A DNA stretch of 64,000 nt, taken from positions 34,141 through 98,140 of the IMG/VR virus record IMGVR_UViG_3300030116_007024. One strand, given 5' to 3'. Both the position numbers and the translations under genes were made by a program. The notes below the pieces were generated by a model. That model was given only the letters and a program-made list of their open reading frames with translations, was not told where the DNA came from and did not search any database. The stretch's first letter is position 1. Each line of letters opens with the position of its first letter. The stretch is from a virus. Positions 1 to 9,463 of the stretch are shown one piece after another.

Positions 1-442
1 CACCATCAAGTAAATCTAAATGTTGCCTATTATATACAAGTGTATTATATCGATGACTTAAACATTCCATATCACCTTTATAATTAGGAAATAATTGTTT
101 TTGAAACTCAATCCATGCTTGATGAGTACGCCTGTGCATTTTACGAAAAACATTTGTATCGTTTTCATCTAAATCTAAATCACGAAATAATCTATGACGT
201 TCGGACCAATCTTCCTTTAATACTTCACGTGGAAACATTGGCGGTTCCCATCTGTTATTTTTAGTAGTATATGTAGGAATTTTATCCATCCAATAGTCGT
301 AAGGAAAATCAGGAATGTTAACGCCATCTAAAACTATAAAATCATTACGTTCAAAAGGCTCAGTTAAGTCTTTTACTTCGTTAACTGTAATAATATTAAA
401 GCCTCGATACTCCGGGGCAACTGCTAGTAATGTATTTTTCAT
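1..442 (-). CDS. Hypothetical protein, C-terminus cut by window edge
   Basis: An open frame starts at an ATG at 442 on the minus strand and stays open for 147 codons to the left edge, so the gene is incomplete. It begins MKNTLLAVAPEYRGFNI and is rich in Trp, Tyr and Asp, with a WEPPMFPRE stretch near residue 80. I do not recognise the family. It is divergent from the long plus-strand operon starting at 485, with only 42 bases between the two start codons. Confidence 0.7.
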   Translation of the reverse strand, partial: MKNTLLAVAPEYRGFNIITVNEVKDLTEPFERNDFIVLDGVNIPDFPYDYWMDKIPTYTTKNNRWEPPMFPREVLKEDWSERHRLFRDLDLDENDTNVFRKMHRRTHQAWIEFQKQLFPNYKGDMECLSHRYNTLVYNRQHLDLLDG

Positions 443-445
443 GAT

Positions 446-453
446 GATAAATA
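446..453 (+). promoter_or_regulatory. Candidate T4-type late promoter (GATAAATA)
   Basis: GATAAATA differs by one base from the T4 late consensus TATAAATA. It lies 31 bases upstream of the first gene of the plus-strand block (ATG at 485), a spacing like that of the other late-promoter candidates here. No -35 element is needed for this promoter class. The assignment rests on sequence and position only. Confidence 0.4.
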
Positions 454-468
454 TTTGTGGTTCAACTC

Positions 469-476
469 TATTTATT
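469..476 (-). promoter_or_regulatory. Candidate T4-type late promoter (AATAAATA)
   Basis: On the minus strand this reads AATAAATA, one mismatch from the T4 late consensus, 26 bases upstream of the ATG at 442. The same octamer at nearly the same distance precedes the genes starting at 41274 (-), 34380 (-) and 27772 (+). Confidence 0.35.
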
Positions 477-484
477 AATCAATT

Positions 485-1303
485 ATGAAAGAATATTTTA
501 AAGACGACAAACTTACTGTCGCCTGTGTTGGTACTCAGCATACATATGGCATGAGTTACCCAGACGGAGAGTACCCTTATGAAAAAACGTGGCCTGGTAA
601 ACTAGCAGAAAAGACAGGGTATAATGTTTTAAACTTTGGTGTTACAGGTTCGAGTATTACTCCGTTTGGTGAACGTATACTAAGAATTCAAGATATGTAT
701 AGACCAGATGTATGGATACTAGAAATACCTATGGGCGAAAAAGTAACAATAGGATACGAAGAGCCTGATGAAATAGAGAAAGATAGTCAGTTATTCACAC
801 ATACACGAGTACAAGGTCCAGATTGGGAATTAGGATCTAATAGTAAAGATTGTAGAATTAATTTTGGGCGGGGCGAATTAGAAAGCCAAGAAGATATACA
901 ATATCTTCAAGAAGAAAAGTTTAATTTAATTACTAGTAAATGGAAATCAATAACACAAGAAGATTTGATGGGCTGGGCAAAAATATTTGCATGGCAAGTA
1001 GATAGGAATATGCATCATATAAGATACACACAAGAAGTATTCTGTATACAATGTATAATGGAATCTTTTGATAAACCATTTATGATGTTTCAATGGAATT
1101 GGAACATGTTTAAATCTCCATTTGTAGAATTATTAAATAAAGAATATTGGTTAGACAAATCATATTCTGGTAATTTAAAACGAACACTAAAAAAAAGTAG
1201 GCCTGATTTTTGGGCAGATAGTCAACATCTAAACGAAAAGGGCATGGACTATATAGCAACGCAAATTTATGACGATCTTGACAGAATTATGGCAAAAAAA
1301 TAA
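485..1303 (+). CDS. SGNH/GDSL hydrolase-like protein
   Basis: 272 residues. The N-terminal part has the look of an SGNH fold: a beta strand followed by VGTQHTYG in place of the GDS block, then NFGVTGSS (Gly block) near residue 52, and a C-terminal DSQHLNEKGMDYIA near 247-260 that matches the final Asp-x-x-His block. The family includes esterases and acetyl hydrolases acting on glycans and lipids. The nucleophile Ser is not obvious in the first block, so activity is uncertain. First gene of the plus-strand operon; it overlaps the next gene by 35 bases. A related protein is at 56508-57122 (-). Confidence 0.6.
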   Translation: MKEYFKDDKLTVACVGTQHTYGMSYPDGEYPYEKTWPGKLAEKTGYNVLNFGVTGSSITPFGERILRIQDMYRPDVWILEIPMGEKVTIGYEEPDEIEKDSQLFTHTRVQGPDWELGSNSKDCRINFGRGELESQEDIQYLQEEKFNLITSKWKSITQEDLMGWAKIFAWQVDRNMHHIRYTQEVFCIQCIMESFDKPFMMFQWNWNMFKSPFVELLNKEYWLDKSYSGNLKRTLKKSRPDFWADSQHLNEKGMDYIATQIYDDLDRIMAKK

Positions 1304-1868
1304 AGTATACACAGAACCATTTAAACATGTAATTATTAATAATATTTTTCCCGAAGACATTTTAAATGACATTTTAAAAAACTTGCCTAACCATAAGTTA
1401 GAACCAGTTATGTCGCACTACCCGTATGGCAAAGTATATGCTATGGGTGCAGATGATTGTGTTAGTAATAAATTTTGGTCAAATGTACACAGGTTTTTTA
1501 ATAGTACTGATGTATTAGAATTTGTTGAAGATAAGTTTAATTTAGATTTTAAACTTAAAGAAGCAAATTTAAGTATACACTATGATTATGAAGGAGAACA
1601 ATTAGGCCCTCATATTGATCAGTTATACACTTTAATAATTTTTTTAGATAAAATTAACAATCCACAAGAATCCGGAACTGAATACTACATAAGACAACCC
1701 AGTAATTATGCAGATAATAAAATTGCTAAGTGGAGTAATTTTTCAGTGTTTAAAACAATACCTGCAATTCAAAATACTGGACATTTATTTGCACCATCAG
1801 AAAATTCATGGCACGGATTTTATAATTTAAATGAAACAAGATCATGCTTAGTAATGAGGTTTAAATGA
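1269..1868 (+). CDS. 2-oxoglutarate/Fe(II)-dependent oxygenase-like protein
   Basis: 199 residues. A PHIDQLYTLIIFLD segment gives the HxD iron-binding pair (near residue 115), and SWHGFYNLNETRSCLVMRF near the C-terminus supplies the distal His and the Arg that binds 2-oxoglutarate. This is the usual double-stranded beta-helix order H-x-D...H...R. Substrate unknown; small members of this class hydroxylate proteins, nucleic acids or small molecules. Its start lies inside the preceding gene, and its stop overlaps the next start by 4 bases. Confidence 0.7.
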   Translation: MTILTELWQKNKVYTEPFKHVIINNIFPEDILNDILKNLPNHKLEPVMSHYPYGKVYAMGADDCVSNKFWSNVHRFFNSTDVLEFVEDKFNLDFKLKEANLSIHYDYEGEQLGPHIDQLYTLIIFLDKINNPQESGTEYYIRQPSNYADNKIAKWSNFSVFKTIPAIQNTGHLFAPSENSWHGFYNLNETRSCLVMRFK

Positions 1869-2914
1869 AAACAAATTGTTACACAGAATGGAGTAAATTG
1901 CGTGAAGTTTTTGTAGGATCTACATATCCTGCAGATGCCTTTGATTACCATAAAGACCCTGAGTTTCGTGATAATATGAAACGTATATTAACCGAAACGC
2001 AAGAAGATTTAGATGCGTTAGCAGAAATGCTATCAAAAGAGTTTGATGTTACAGTACATAGGCCTGATACTACTCTTTTTAAAGTAGGACAAGAACACAC
2101 TAATGGACATTTTAATTTTTCTTATCCTAATCATCCATTAATGCCTAGAGATACTGTTGGTGCATTTGGCGATACAATAGTGCAAACATATACAAATACA
2201 GATAGTAGATATTTTGAAAATAATTGTTGGTACAGTCATTGTAAAAATTATTTCGATCAAGGTAGCAAATGGATTAGTTTACCTGCACCACATATAATAC
2301 CTGGAAAGCAATATAAAGAGGAAGGTGTTGCTCACCAAGTATTTCAGCATACTGCTAATTTTATTAAGTGTGGTACTGATATATTTTATAGTTTACCAGG
2401 CGATATTGATGTTAATAAAGGTAAAGGTACGTCAGCAGGTTTATTCTGGTTTCAACGACATTTATCTAACTTTGAATTTACTGCGGTAAATGTTGGCGGG
2501 CATGTTGATGGAAAAATTGCTTTATTACGTCCAGGTTTATTAATGACATGGAATAAAAATTGGGTACCTGAAAAGTTACAATCGTGGGAAATAATTGAAA
2601 TAGAAGATAATTCAGATTTTCCTGAAGATTTTGTTAAAACAAAAAAGAAACGTTACTACGGAGACTATGTTAAAAAGTATCTTACTAATTGGATAGGATT
2701 TGCAGATGAATCTGTATTTGATGTAAATGTTTTAAGTGTAGACGAGCAACGTGTAATTGTTACAGGCAACGATCCTAAGATATTAAGGCAATTAGAAAGT
2801 TACGGACTTACACCTATATATTGGAAATTTAGACATCAATATTTTTGGGATGGTGGCATACATTGTGTTACTGCTGATATGGTACGAGATGGAGAACCGG
2901 AAACATATTGCTAA
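1865..2914 (+). CDS. Glycine amidinotransferase-like protein
   Basis: 349 residues, close to the family's usual length. Diagnostic stretches are MPRDTVGAFGD (near 93-103), GGHVDGKIALLRPGLL (His213, Asp215) and a C-terminal WDGGIHCVTADM with the predicted catalytic Cys334. Family members move an amidino group from arginine to an amine (creatine, guanidinoacetate and natural-product pathways) through a Cys-amidino intermediate. All expected catalytic features appear present, so an active enzyme is plausible; the acceptor is unknown. Flanked by an oxygenase and a P-loop protein, with ATGA coupling upstream. Confidence 0.8.
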   Translation: MKTNCYTEWSKLREVFVGSTYPADAFDYHKDPEFRDNMKRILTETQEDLDALAEMLSKEFDVTVHRPDTTLFKVGQEHTNGHFNFSYPNHPLMPRDTVGAFGDTIVQTYTNTDSRYFENNCWYSHCKNYFDQGSKWISLPAPHIIPGKQYKEEGVAHQVFQHTANFIKCGTDIFYSLPGDIDVNKGKGTSAGLFWFQRHLSNFEFTAVNVGGHVDGKIALLRPGLLMTWNKNWVPEKLQSWEIIEIEDNSDFPEDFVKTKKKRYYGDYVKKYLTNWIGFADESVFDVNVLSVDEQRVIVTGNDPKILRQLESYGLTPIYWKFRHQYFWDGGIHCVTADMVRDGEPETYC

Positions 2915-3572
2915 AGAAACTATATTAATTTTAGGACCACAAGGAATTGGCAATGAATGTATGGCCAACATGCTTGATGCACATCCTGAATTACATGTTC
3001 CGGGTAGAGCAGGAGGACAATCTGAAACAGGCAAGTTTCATTTTGGTTACGGATATGAAATAGGCGAAGTTAATTTACGATGGGAACCTCCAAGACTTCC
3101 AGCTGGCGAACATGCAAGACAAGTGCAACATGAAGTAGACATGGCTAGCCAACAAATTATACATAGAACTTCAGATCCACCATTAATTATAGGAAGCCAT
3201 CAGTTTTGGCCTTATACCGCAGATATTTTTACAAACTTAAAAATTATTGTTATAATGCCTAGGTATTCATCAACAAACGAAAAACATTTACTAGAAAATT
3301 ACATAGCAAAAAATTATGAAAGAGATAAAGACATATTAAGTGTACAAGGATTAATAACAGGATTTAGTCCATTTATGAATGGAATTAGAAAATTCTATGA
3401 AGATGCTTTACCGTTTTTACATTGTTATGATACTTGCATTGTAATGTTTGAAGATATTTTTTTAGGGCGACATTATTACGAATACAAGGCAATAGCTAAC
3501 TTTTTAAACCTAGAAGAACGCCCGGACATATATTTTAAATATCACAAGTTGTTTACAAATTATGGAGAATAA
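2889..3572 (+). CDS. Sulfotransferase-like P-loop protein
   Basis: About 227 residues from the ATG at 2889; a longer frame opens at 2850 but would add 13 residues overlapping the previous gene. The start ILILGPQGIGNECMANMLDAHPEL resembles the PAPS-binding loop of sulfotransferases and related kinases (beta strand, Gly-rich loop, then a helix ending in HPEL). The end, FLNLEERPDIYFKYHKLF, resembles their final helix. True sulfotransfer is not proven. Related proteins are at 20964 and 29761, also beside 2OG oxygenases. Confidence 0.55.
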   Translation: MENRKHIAKETILILGPQGIGNECMANMLDAHPELHVPGRAGGQSETGKFHFGYGYEIGEVNLRWEPPRLPAGEHARQVQHEVDMASQQIIHRTSDPPLIIGSHQFWPYTADIFTNLKIIVIMPRYSSTNEKHLLENYIAKNYERDKDILSVQGLITGFSPFMNGIRKFYEDALPFLHCYDTCIVMFEDIFLGRHYYEYKAIANFLNLEERPDIYFKYHKLFTNYGE

Positions 3573-4770
3573 ACAATTTTATCATAACGAATCAATACCT
3601 TTATGTCTTGCTCCGTGGCATGCTCTAACTGTTAATTGGAACGGAAATATAAAGCCTGATGTACATGCTAAAATGGTATTGGGCAATATTAAAGAAGATT
3701 CATTAGATGATATTTACAAGTCTAAAAAGTTTATTGATTTAACTAATAAGATGAAGCAACGTGAGTGGCCCGAAGGCTGCCAGAGATGCAAAGATAAAGA
3801 AAGTATTAGTGGCAGAAGTAGACGTACATATTTTTGGGATACATTACCGTTAGACTTGCGAACAAACATATCATTTAAAAATAAGTTATCATATTTAGAT
3901 ATTAACACAAGCAATAAATGTAATTTAAAATGCATACATTGTAATGGCGAAGTCAGCACAAGTTGGATTAAGGATGAAAAAAAGTTAAACAGAGAACATG
4001 TACACCAAAAAGAAGTACGTTATCAAAAGTTAACAGAAGAAGATATTGATAGGTTATTTAATTGTGATGCAATTAAAGGAATAGATACTATTGCATTACG
4101 TGGAGGAGAACCATTAGATGAGCCCAACAACATTTACATTATACAAAAGTTAGAGCAACTAGGTATTATAGGAAATGTAGTTTTAGATATATCTACTAAT
4201 TTAACTATATTAAATGATAAAATACTTAATCTGTTTAGCAAGTTTAAACGTGTATTAATGTATGTTAGTTTAGAAGGTGTACACGAACGTTATGAGTATA
4301 TACGTGGAGGTAAAAATTTTACATTTGCTGATTTAGAAAATAACATAAAAATAATTAAACAACTTAATAATGTAGAAATTTGTTATGCAGTTACATTAAT
4401 GAATTTGAACATTACTACTATACCCGAAATACATGAGTGGCTTACTACACAAGATTTATCACGTTCATTAGTAAGTTTTTCTAATGTAGTTGCAAGACCA
4501 GAATATTTAAGGGCAGATATTTTACCAAATAACTTAAAAAAACAAACATTAGAAAAAATACAAAATATACCTAAGGAATTAACGTGGCCTAAGGATAGTA
4601 TTGATATTGGAGCAGGTGGATTATACGATACGGGCATGTCCGACATTATAAATATTTTAAACAAAGATTCCGAAAACCCACCTTTGTTAAAACAGTTAAC
4701 ACAATATTTAAATAGTTTGGACAAATTACGTAATACAAACTGGAAACAAACATTCCCGGAGTTTACATGA
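3562..4770 (+). CDS. Radical SAM protein with N-terminal twitch domain
   Basis: 402 residues. The radical SAM cluster motif CNLKCIHC lies at 120-127 rather than at the N-terminus. It is preceded by a twitch/half-SPASM-like region: C15 in PLCLAPWHALTV, then CQRC at 73-76, which likely bind an auxiliary Fe-S cluster. LRGGEPL follows in the core (SAM-binding GGE). This N-twitch layout is a known but uncharacterised radical SAM class that I associate with marine phages and bacteria. Substrate unknown. It overlaps the PLP enzyme downstream by 4 bases. Confidence 0.8.
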   Translation: MENKQFYHNESIPLCLAPWHALTVNWNGNIKPDVHAKMVLGNIKEDSLDDIYKSKKFIDLTNKMKQREWPEGCQRCKDKESISGRSRRTYFWDTLPLDLRTNISFKNKLSYLDINTSNKCNLKCIHCNGEVSTSWIKDEKKLNREHVHQKEVRYQKLTEEDIDRLFNCDAIKGIDTIALRGGEPLDEPNNIYIIQKLEQLGIIGNVVLDISTNLTILNDKILNLFSKFKRVLMYVSLEGVHERYEYIRGGKNFTFADLENNIKIIKQLNNVEICYAVTLMNLNITTIPEIHEWLTTQDLSRSLVSFSNVVARPEYLRADILPNNLKKQTLEKIQNIPKELTWPKDSIDIGAGGLYDTGMSDIINILNKDSENPPLLKQLTQYLNSLDKLRNTNWKQTFPEFT

Positions 4771-5681
4771 AAACTAAAACAGGTGATCCTCAATTTAAAT
4801 TTGAAAAAGGCGGAAATAGTGTATGGCATAATCCGTTTATGGAATTTATTGAAAAGGAAGAAATTTTACAAAAGTACCTCGATGGATTTCCAATGATTCA
4901 AGACGAATTCTTAGAATTATATCCTGAATGGATTAATACAAGTAAAAAGAATTCAGTCGTAGGAATGAATAATTTTAAGTATAAAGCAATTAGTGTAGGT
5001 TGCACACAAGCATTAGATTGGTTTCATTTATATGCGGCACAAAATGGTCTTATATTAAAATTATTTAGAGGCGAATATCCATATAATAGAGATATCGGAT
5101 TATTTAATTATCAAAAACAAATGATTAATGAATATGAAGAATTAAAAGAAGGCGATGCACTTATATTAAGTTATCCATTTAGTGGTCATGGTAATAAACA
5201 TGAACAATATGAATATGTAATGGAACATTGTACTAATTTAAACATTCCTGTATTAATAGATTGTGCATGGTTAGGTAGTGCAAAGGATATGCATATTATG
5301 TTAGATTATGATTGCATATACGGTGTTGCATTTAGTTTGAGTAAATCATTAAGTTGCGGTAATTGGCGATCTGGTATGTTTTTAACAAATGACGAAAGAT
5401 GTAGTATGGTATTATGTACAGAATGGAATCACCAAGTACATTTGAATACATGGATATGTTATAATTTAATACAAAATTTTGGACCTGATTCATTGCAAGA
5501 AACATTTAATAAGTATCAACAAAAAGTTTGTAGAGATTATAAATTAATACCAACTAATACTGTACACATTTGTTTATCATACGATGAAAAGTGGAAAGAC
5601 TATCATAGAGATTTTAGTAAGTATTACAGAATTAATATTAGAAAGCCATTAAAACTTTACAGAAAGCAAAAGATTGAATGA
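4767..5681 (+). CDS. PLP-dependent aminotransferase-like (fold type I) protein
   Basis: 304 residues, short for fold type I (usually 380-450). VGCTQALDWFHLY (near 78-90) matches the phosphate-binding loop, VLIDCAWLG (Asp165) the residue pairing with the pyridine nitrogen, and FSLSKSLSCGNWRSG the Schiff-base lysine (Lys193) with its following Arg. These fit an aspartate-aminotransferase-like active site. The truncated C-terminal small domain may limit function. It sits between two N-twitch radical SAM genes with ATGA overlaps on both sides, which suggests one pathway. Confidence 0.7.
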   Translation: MKTKTGDPQFKFEKGGNSVWHNPFMEFIEKEEILQKYLDGFPMIQDEFLELYPEWINTSKKNSVVGMNNFKYKAISVGCTQALDWFHLYAAQNGLILKLFRGEYPYNRDIGLFNYQKQMINEYEELKEGDALILSYPFSGHGNKHEQYEYVMEHCTNLNIPVLIDCAWLGSAKDMHIMLDYDCIYGVAFSLSKSLSCGNWRSGMFLTNDERCSMVLCTEWNHQVHLNTWICYNLIQNFGPDSLQETFNKYQQKVCRDYKLIPTNTVHICLSYDEKWKDYHRDFSKYYRINIRKPLKLYRKQKIE

Positions 5682-6787
5682 AATATGCTTGCCGTTATCC
5701 ATTAAAGGCTGTTCATATATTTCCTAATACAAAGGACACTCCATGTTGTCGCTTTCATCAAATGTATCTTAAAGATAACGATGTAAGCACTATACAAAAT
5801 TATGATAATATGTTTTCTTCTATAAGAAATAACATGTTAACATCACCAATACATGGTTGTGAAAAATGCTATGAGCAAGACGGACGAGGTATTGACAGTA
5901 TGCGAGCAGAAAGTTATAGACTGTTTGATAACGATGATGTAGCATTAGAATGTATCGAAATATCAGTAGGACGTTTATGTAATTTAGCATGTGTATCTTG
6001 TGGAATTGATTCTAGCACAACATGGGAAGAAGATTCTTATGTGTGGAACGATACACCAACGCCAAAGGAAACAGAAGTACACATTCCTTTAAATAAAGAC
6101 ATATACAAAGATTTAAAAATTTTAAAAATTACTGGTGGTGAACCTTTTTTACATATTAAGTTTTTAAAGTTTCTTAAGTTTTTAGTAGATAGTGATTTGG
6201 CAAAAAATATTGAACTGGAAATTTTTACTAATACGACTTTTTATCCTACTAAGTTGGATGTTGATAATTTACTATGTTTTAAATCTGTTACTTTAAGTTG
6301 CAGTATTGATGGTATAGGCGAAGTTAATGAATTCCTACGATATCCAAGCAAATGGAAAGCAACAGAAGAAATATTTATTAAATGGAAAACATTAGCAGAA
6401 GCAAACAAAAATTTTAATATTAATGTTGCATGTACTGTTGGTTGGTTAAATCTTTTATATGTTAAAGAATTATTACATTGGGCTAGAATACATCACGATA
6501 CTCCAATGATTTTACAATTTATTGATGGTCCTTCGTGGCTTAGTATAAACTGTTTACCATCAAATTACAAGAAAAAAATACGTTATGCTCTTGATTTACA
6601 ATTTGATGAGTTCTATCATAAGCGACAAAAGTACGATAACATTTATAATCAATTAAAAGCAAAACTAGATTCGCCAGGTAATGTAGATGATTACGAACTT
6701 GGTGTTGAAAAATTACAAACATTAATGGCACATAGACAGCAAGACTTTAGTGCTTTTAACAAGCATTTTGAATTGATTGCATTATGA
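5678..6787 (+). CDS. Radical SAM protein with N-terminal twitch domain
   Basis: 369 residues. Cluster motif CNLACVSC at 101-108; ITGGEPFLH follows as the SAM-binding GGE. Upstream of the core lie Cys23-Cys24 and CEKC at 61-64, the auxiliary-cluster cysteines of an N-terminal twitch domain. Same layout as the genes at 3562 and 6784, with clear but diverged similarity, so the three are probably paralogues. ATGA overlaps at both ends. Substrate unknown. Confidence 0.8.
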   Translation: MKYACRYPLKAVHIFPNTKDTPCCRFHQMYLKDNDVSTIQNYDNMFSSIRNNMLTSPIHGCEKCYEQDGRGIDSMRAESYRLFDNDDVALECIEISVGRLCNLACVSCGIDSSTTWEEDSYVWNDTPTPKETEVHIPLNKDIYKDLKILKITGGEPFLHIKFLKFLKFLVDSDLAKNIELEIFTNTTFYPTKLDVDNLLCFKSVTLSCSIDGIGEVNEFLRYPSKWKATEEIFIKWKTLAEANKNFNINVACTVGWLNLLYVKELLHWARIHHDTPMILQFIDGPSWLSINCLPSNYKKKIRYALDLQFDEFYHKRQKYDNIYNQLKAKLDSPGNVDDYELGVEKLQTLMAHRQQDFSAFNKHFELIAL

Positions 6788-7986
6788 AATCTATTTCACA
6801 TTTAAAAGATTCAAATACATTTTGCTTATTACCTTTTATGCACACATATGGAAGTGCTAATGGTAATCTTGTATTATGTTGTGAAGCACAAGAATATGAA
6901 TGCGGAAAAGGTGGTAAAACACTTGACAGTAAATGGAATAGTAAAGAATATAAAGAAGTACGTCAAGCCTTAGTAGAAGGTAGAAAGCACGAAGCATGCC
7001 ATGTATGTTGGCACAACGAAGATAATGGAATAGAAAGCAATAGACAATTACACACAGAACAACATTGGGATGAGTTTTCGCAATTAATAAAATTAAATGA
7101 TGATTATTCAGTTAGTAATCAACCCGTATGGTTTGAATTAAAAATAGGAAACTTTTGTAACCTTGCTTGTAGAATGTGTAGCACACATAGTAGTTATAAG
7201 CGAGCCCAAGATATTGATATTATAGGTAAGTATAGCGGATTTGATAATCAAGAAACAAAACTTGTAACACCTGATAATTTGTTTTCAATACTGCAAAGTG
7301 ATGTAGACTGGACTCAAGTAGAACGATTACAGTTTACAGGCGGTGAGCCTATAATAAATGAAATGCATTACGATTTATTGTATAGCATACCTAAAGAATA
7401 TAGGCATTTAATTCGTTTGCGTTATGCAACAAATTTAACACATTTAAAGTATAAACAACACGACTTAATAGATATATGGAGGCAATTTAAACATGTTAAT
7501 GTTAAAGTCAGTATGGATGGCGCCGGCGATGTTTATAATTATATACGTATTGGTGCTAATTTTGATACTGTCGCAAACAACATGAATAAATTAAAAAATG
7601 TTGATAACGTAGACATAGCAGTTGGTTTAACAATACAAGCATATAATGTATTTGCATTACCTGAGTTTTTTGATTGGATAAATAGAACTGGAATTAACTT
7701 TAGTTTTGTTGGATCCTTTTTACTACAAACTCCAAAGTACCTTAATATATCAGTATTACCACAACATTTAAAAGATCAAATTTGCGATAAACTTAGCAAG
7801 TATGATGGAAAAGTCAACATACATAGACACGATAATTTTGATACTATCATAGAGTATATGCAAAAAAATAATAACGAAAAACTCTATTGGAAGAAAACTA
7901 TGCCATACACAAAAGATATGGAAAATAGACATCCAGATAGTATAACATTTAGTAACCTACTTAAAACACATGGAATTAGTATATAA
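6784..7986 (+). CDS. Radical SAM protein with N-terminal twitch domain
   Basis: 400 residues. Cluster motif CNLACRMC at 125-132, FTGGEPIINE as the GGE motif. Twitch cysteines are C14 (FCLLPF), C32-C33 and CHVC at 72-75. NLVLCCEA and the CHVCW region are typical of the N-twitch class. The C-terminus MPYTKDMENRHPDSI is distinct from its paralogues. It overlaps the upstream radical SAM gene by 4 bases. Confidence 0.8.
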   Translation: MKSISHLKDSNTFCLLPFMHTYGSANGNLVLCCEAQEYECGKGGKTLDSKWNSKEYKEVRQALVEGRKHEACHVCWHNEDNGIESNRQLHTEQHWDEFSQLIKLNDDYSVSNQPVWFELKIGNFCNLACRMCSTHSSYKRAQDIDIIGKYSGFDNQETKLVTPDNLFSILQSDVDWTQVERLQFTGGEPIINEMHYDLLYSIPKEYRHLIRLRYATNLTHLKYKQHDLIDIWRQFKHVNVKVSMDGAGDVYNYIRIGANFDTVANNMNKLKNVDNVDIAVGLTIQAYNVFALPEFFDWINRTGINFSFVGSFLLQTPKYLNISVLPQHLKDQICDKLSKYDGKVNIHRHDNFDTIIEYMQKNNNEKLYWKKTMPYTKDMENRHPDSITFSNLLKTHGISI

Positions 7987-9463
7987 CCCAATTGAAATTG
8001 GTATTAAAAATATGAACCATAAGTTTATAAACTTTTTGGTTTACCCTGATTGGAATTCACGAAGGCACAATCGCAAACATTTGCCTTTATTTGAAAAATT
8101 ATTAGAGCTAACACATTGGGGCTCCTCTGATATATTTTATGCCATGAATCATGCATTTCTACCAGAAATGTGGATACCACAAGCCATAATACAAGCAAAT
8201 AGATTAGGTATGGAAATAGTTAACATATTCTATATAGGTACTTCAATTACTGATAGTGAAGTAGATTTTATAGATAAAGTTACAGACTACCATGCAAGTG
8301 CAAAAAAAGAATTACTTACAACTAATGATAGATTTGTATTAGCAGGAGAAATAGATCAAAGTCAAATATATCCTCGATTTAAAAGAAGTTACATGTTAGT
8401 TAATATTGATAATTATATTCAACATGGTTGTCCTAGATTTATTATAGAACCTGAATTACATTATACATATTGTTGTACACACTACAATGATTTTGAACGT
8501 AACTGTATTGAAGGATTATGGCCTGATACTGAAAAAATGGGCAAGCAAATACCTCCTCCGAGTCTAGAATGGAGTGCTCCTGCAATATCTACTGTTTTAT
8601 CATGGGGAACACCGGTACTACAATTACCAGAAACAATAACAAAAGAACTTCATACTGTTCCGTGGGATGAAGATAGAGATTACTGGCAAGATATATATTG
8701 TAATAATCCACATAAGTTAAAAGAATTATGTTATGAATATGAAATGGATCCTCAGTACGAAAAAATTCGTAGTAAGCACGAACTTAATAAAATTATTCCA
8801 CCAGAATACGGAGGTAAGGCTGTTCCGTTTATTTTAAACACAGAAGATTATATTGAAGAAAAAAGACTAGCAGATGATTATAAATTAACAAATGTAGTAA
8901 CTATTGCGGCAGGATTTAAATTTATAAATTTAATAGATGTATTAGAACATACCGATGATTGTAAAATTATATTTTATGATTATAACATACAAACATTAAA
9001 TCTTAAAAAACATATCATAAAAAATTGGGATGGTAAGAGTGATTTAAAAGAATTTTTAAGAAAAGACTATCCTAAATTAATTGAAGAATACTGGAATGAT
9101 TACGCATGGTTTAGAGATCAACGTGATCTTCCAAAATTGCAATCACTATTTTTAAAATCTAGAGAATGGAATAATGAATATCATAACATTGATATTTTAC
9201 ATGATTTGGATAATTTTTTAAGTATAATACCAGACAAGGAAGGTACTGTTGTTTTTATAAGTAACATATTTGATTTTGTTCAAAATTGGATTTTAGGATC
9301 ATTAGCATTACATGAAAAATGGATTAAATTTGTAAGACACTTACAAGCATATGAAAATGATATATTAGTAATTGGAGCAGATCCTTTACGTAATACAATA
9401 TTTGATTTTGCTAAAAATATCCACTCAATGAGACCTAGCAAGTTGCATACATGGGAGTCATAA
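7970..9463 (+). CDS. Two-domain protein of an unnamed in-window family (YDYN domain)
   Basis: 497 residues from 7970; an ATG at 8012 is an alternative start that avoids the 17-base overlap. Not recognised by name. The C-terminal half has a Rossmann-like pattern: VTIAAGFKFINLID, then IIFYDYNIQTLNLKKHI and NWDGKSDLKEFL, ending with a VVFISNIFDF strand. The same order of elements recurs in the products at 10217, 28663 and, more weakly, 11119. A nucleotide- or SAM-binding enzyme is possible; the N-terminal half has a glycosyltransferase-like feel but no firm motif. Confidence 0.65.
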   Translation: MELVYNPIEIGIKNMNHKFINFLVYPDWNSRRHNRKHLPLFEKLLELTHWGSSDIFYAMNHAFLPEMWIPQAIIQANRLGMEIVNIFYIGTSITDSEVDFIDKVTDYHASAKKELLTTNDRFVLAGEIDQSQIYPRFKRSYMLVNIDNYIQHGCPRFIIEPELHYTYCCTHYNDFERNCIEGLWPDTEKMGKQIPPPSLEWSAPAISTVLSWGTPVLQLPETITKELHTVPWDEDRDYWQDIYCNNPHKLKELCYEYEMDPQYEKIRSKHELNKIIPPEYGGKAVPFILNTEDYIEEKRLADDYKLTNVVTIAAGFKFINLIDVLEHTDDCKIIFYDYNIQTLNLKKHIIKNWDGKSDLKEFLRKDYPKLIEEYWNDYAWFRDQRDLPKLQSLFLKSREWNNEYHNIDILHDLDNFLSIIPDKEGTVVFISNIFDFVQNWILGSLALHEKWIKFVRHLQAYENDILVIGADPLRNTIFDFAKNIHSMRPSKLHTWES

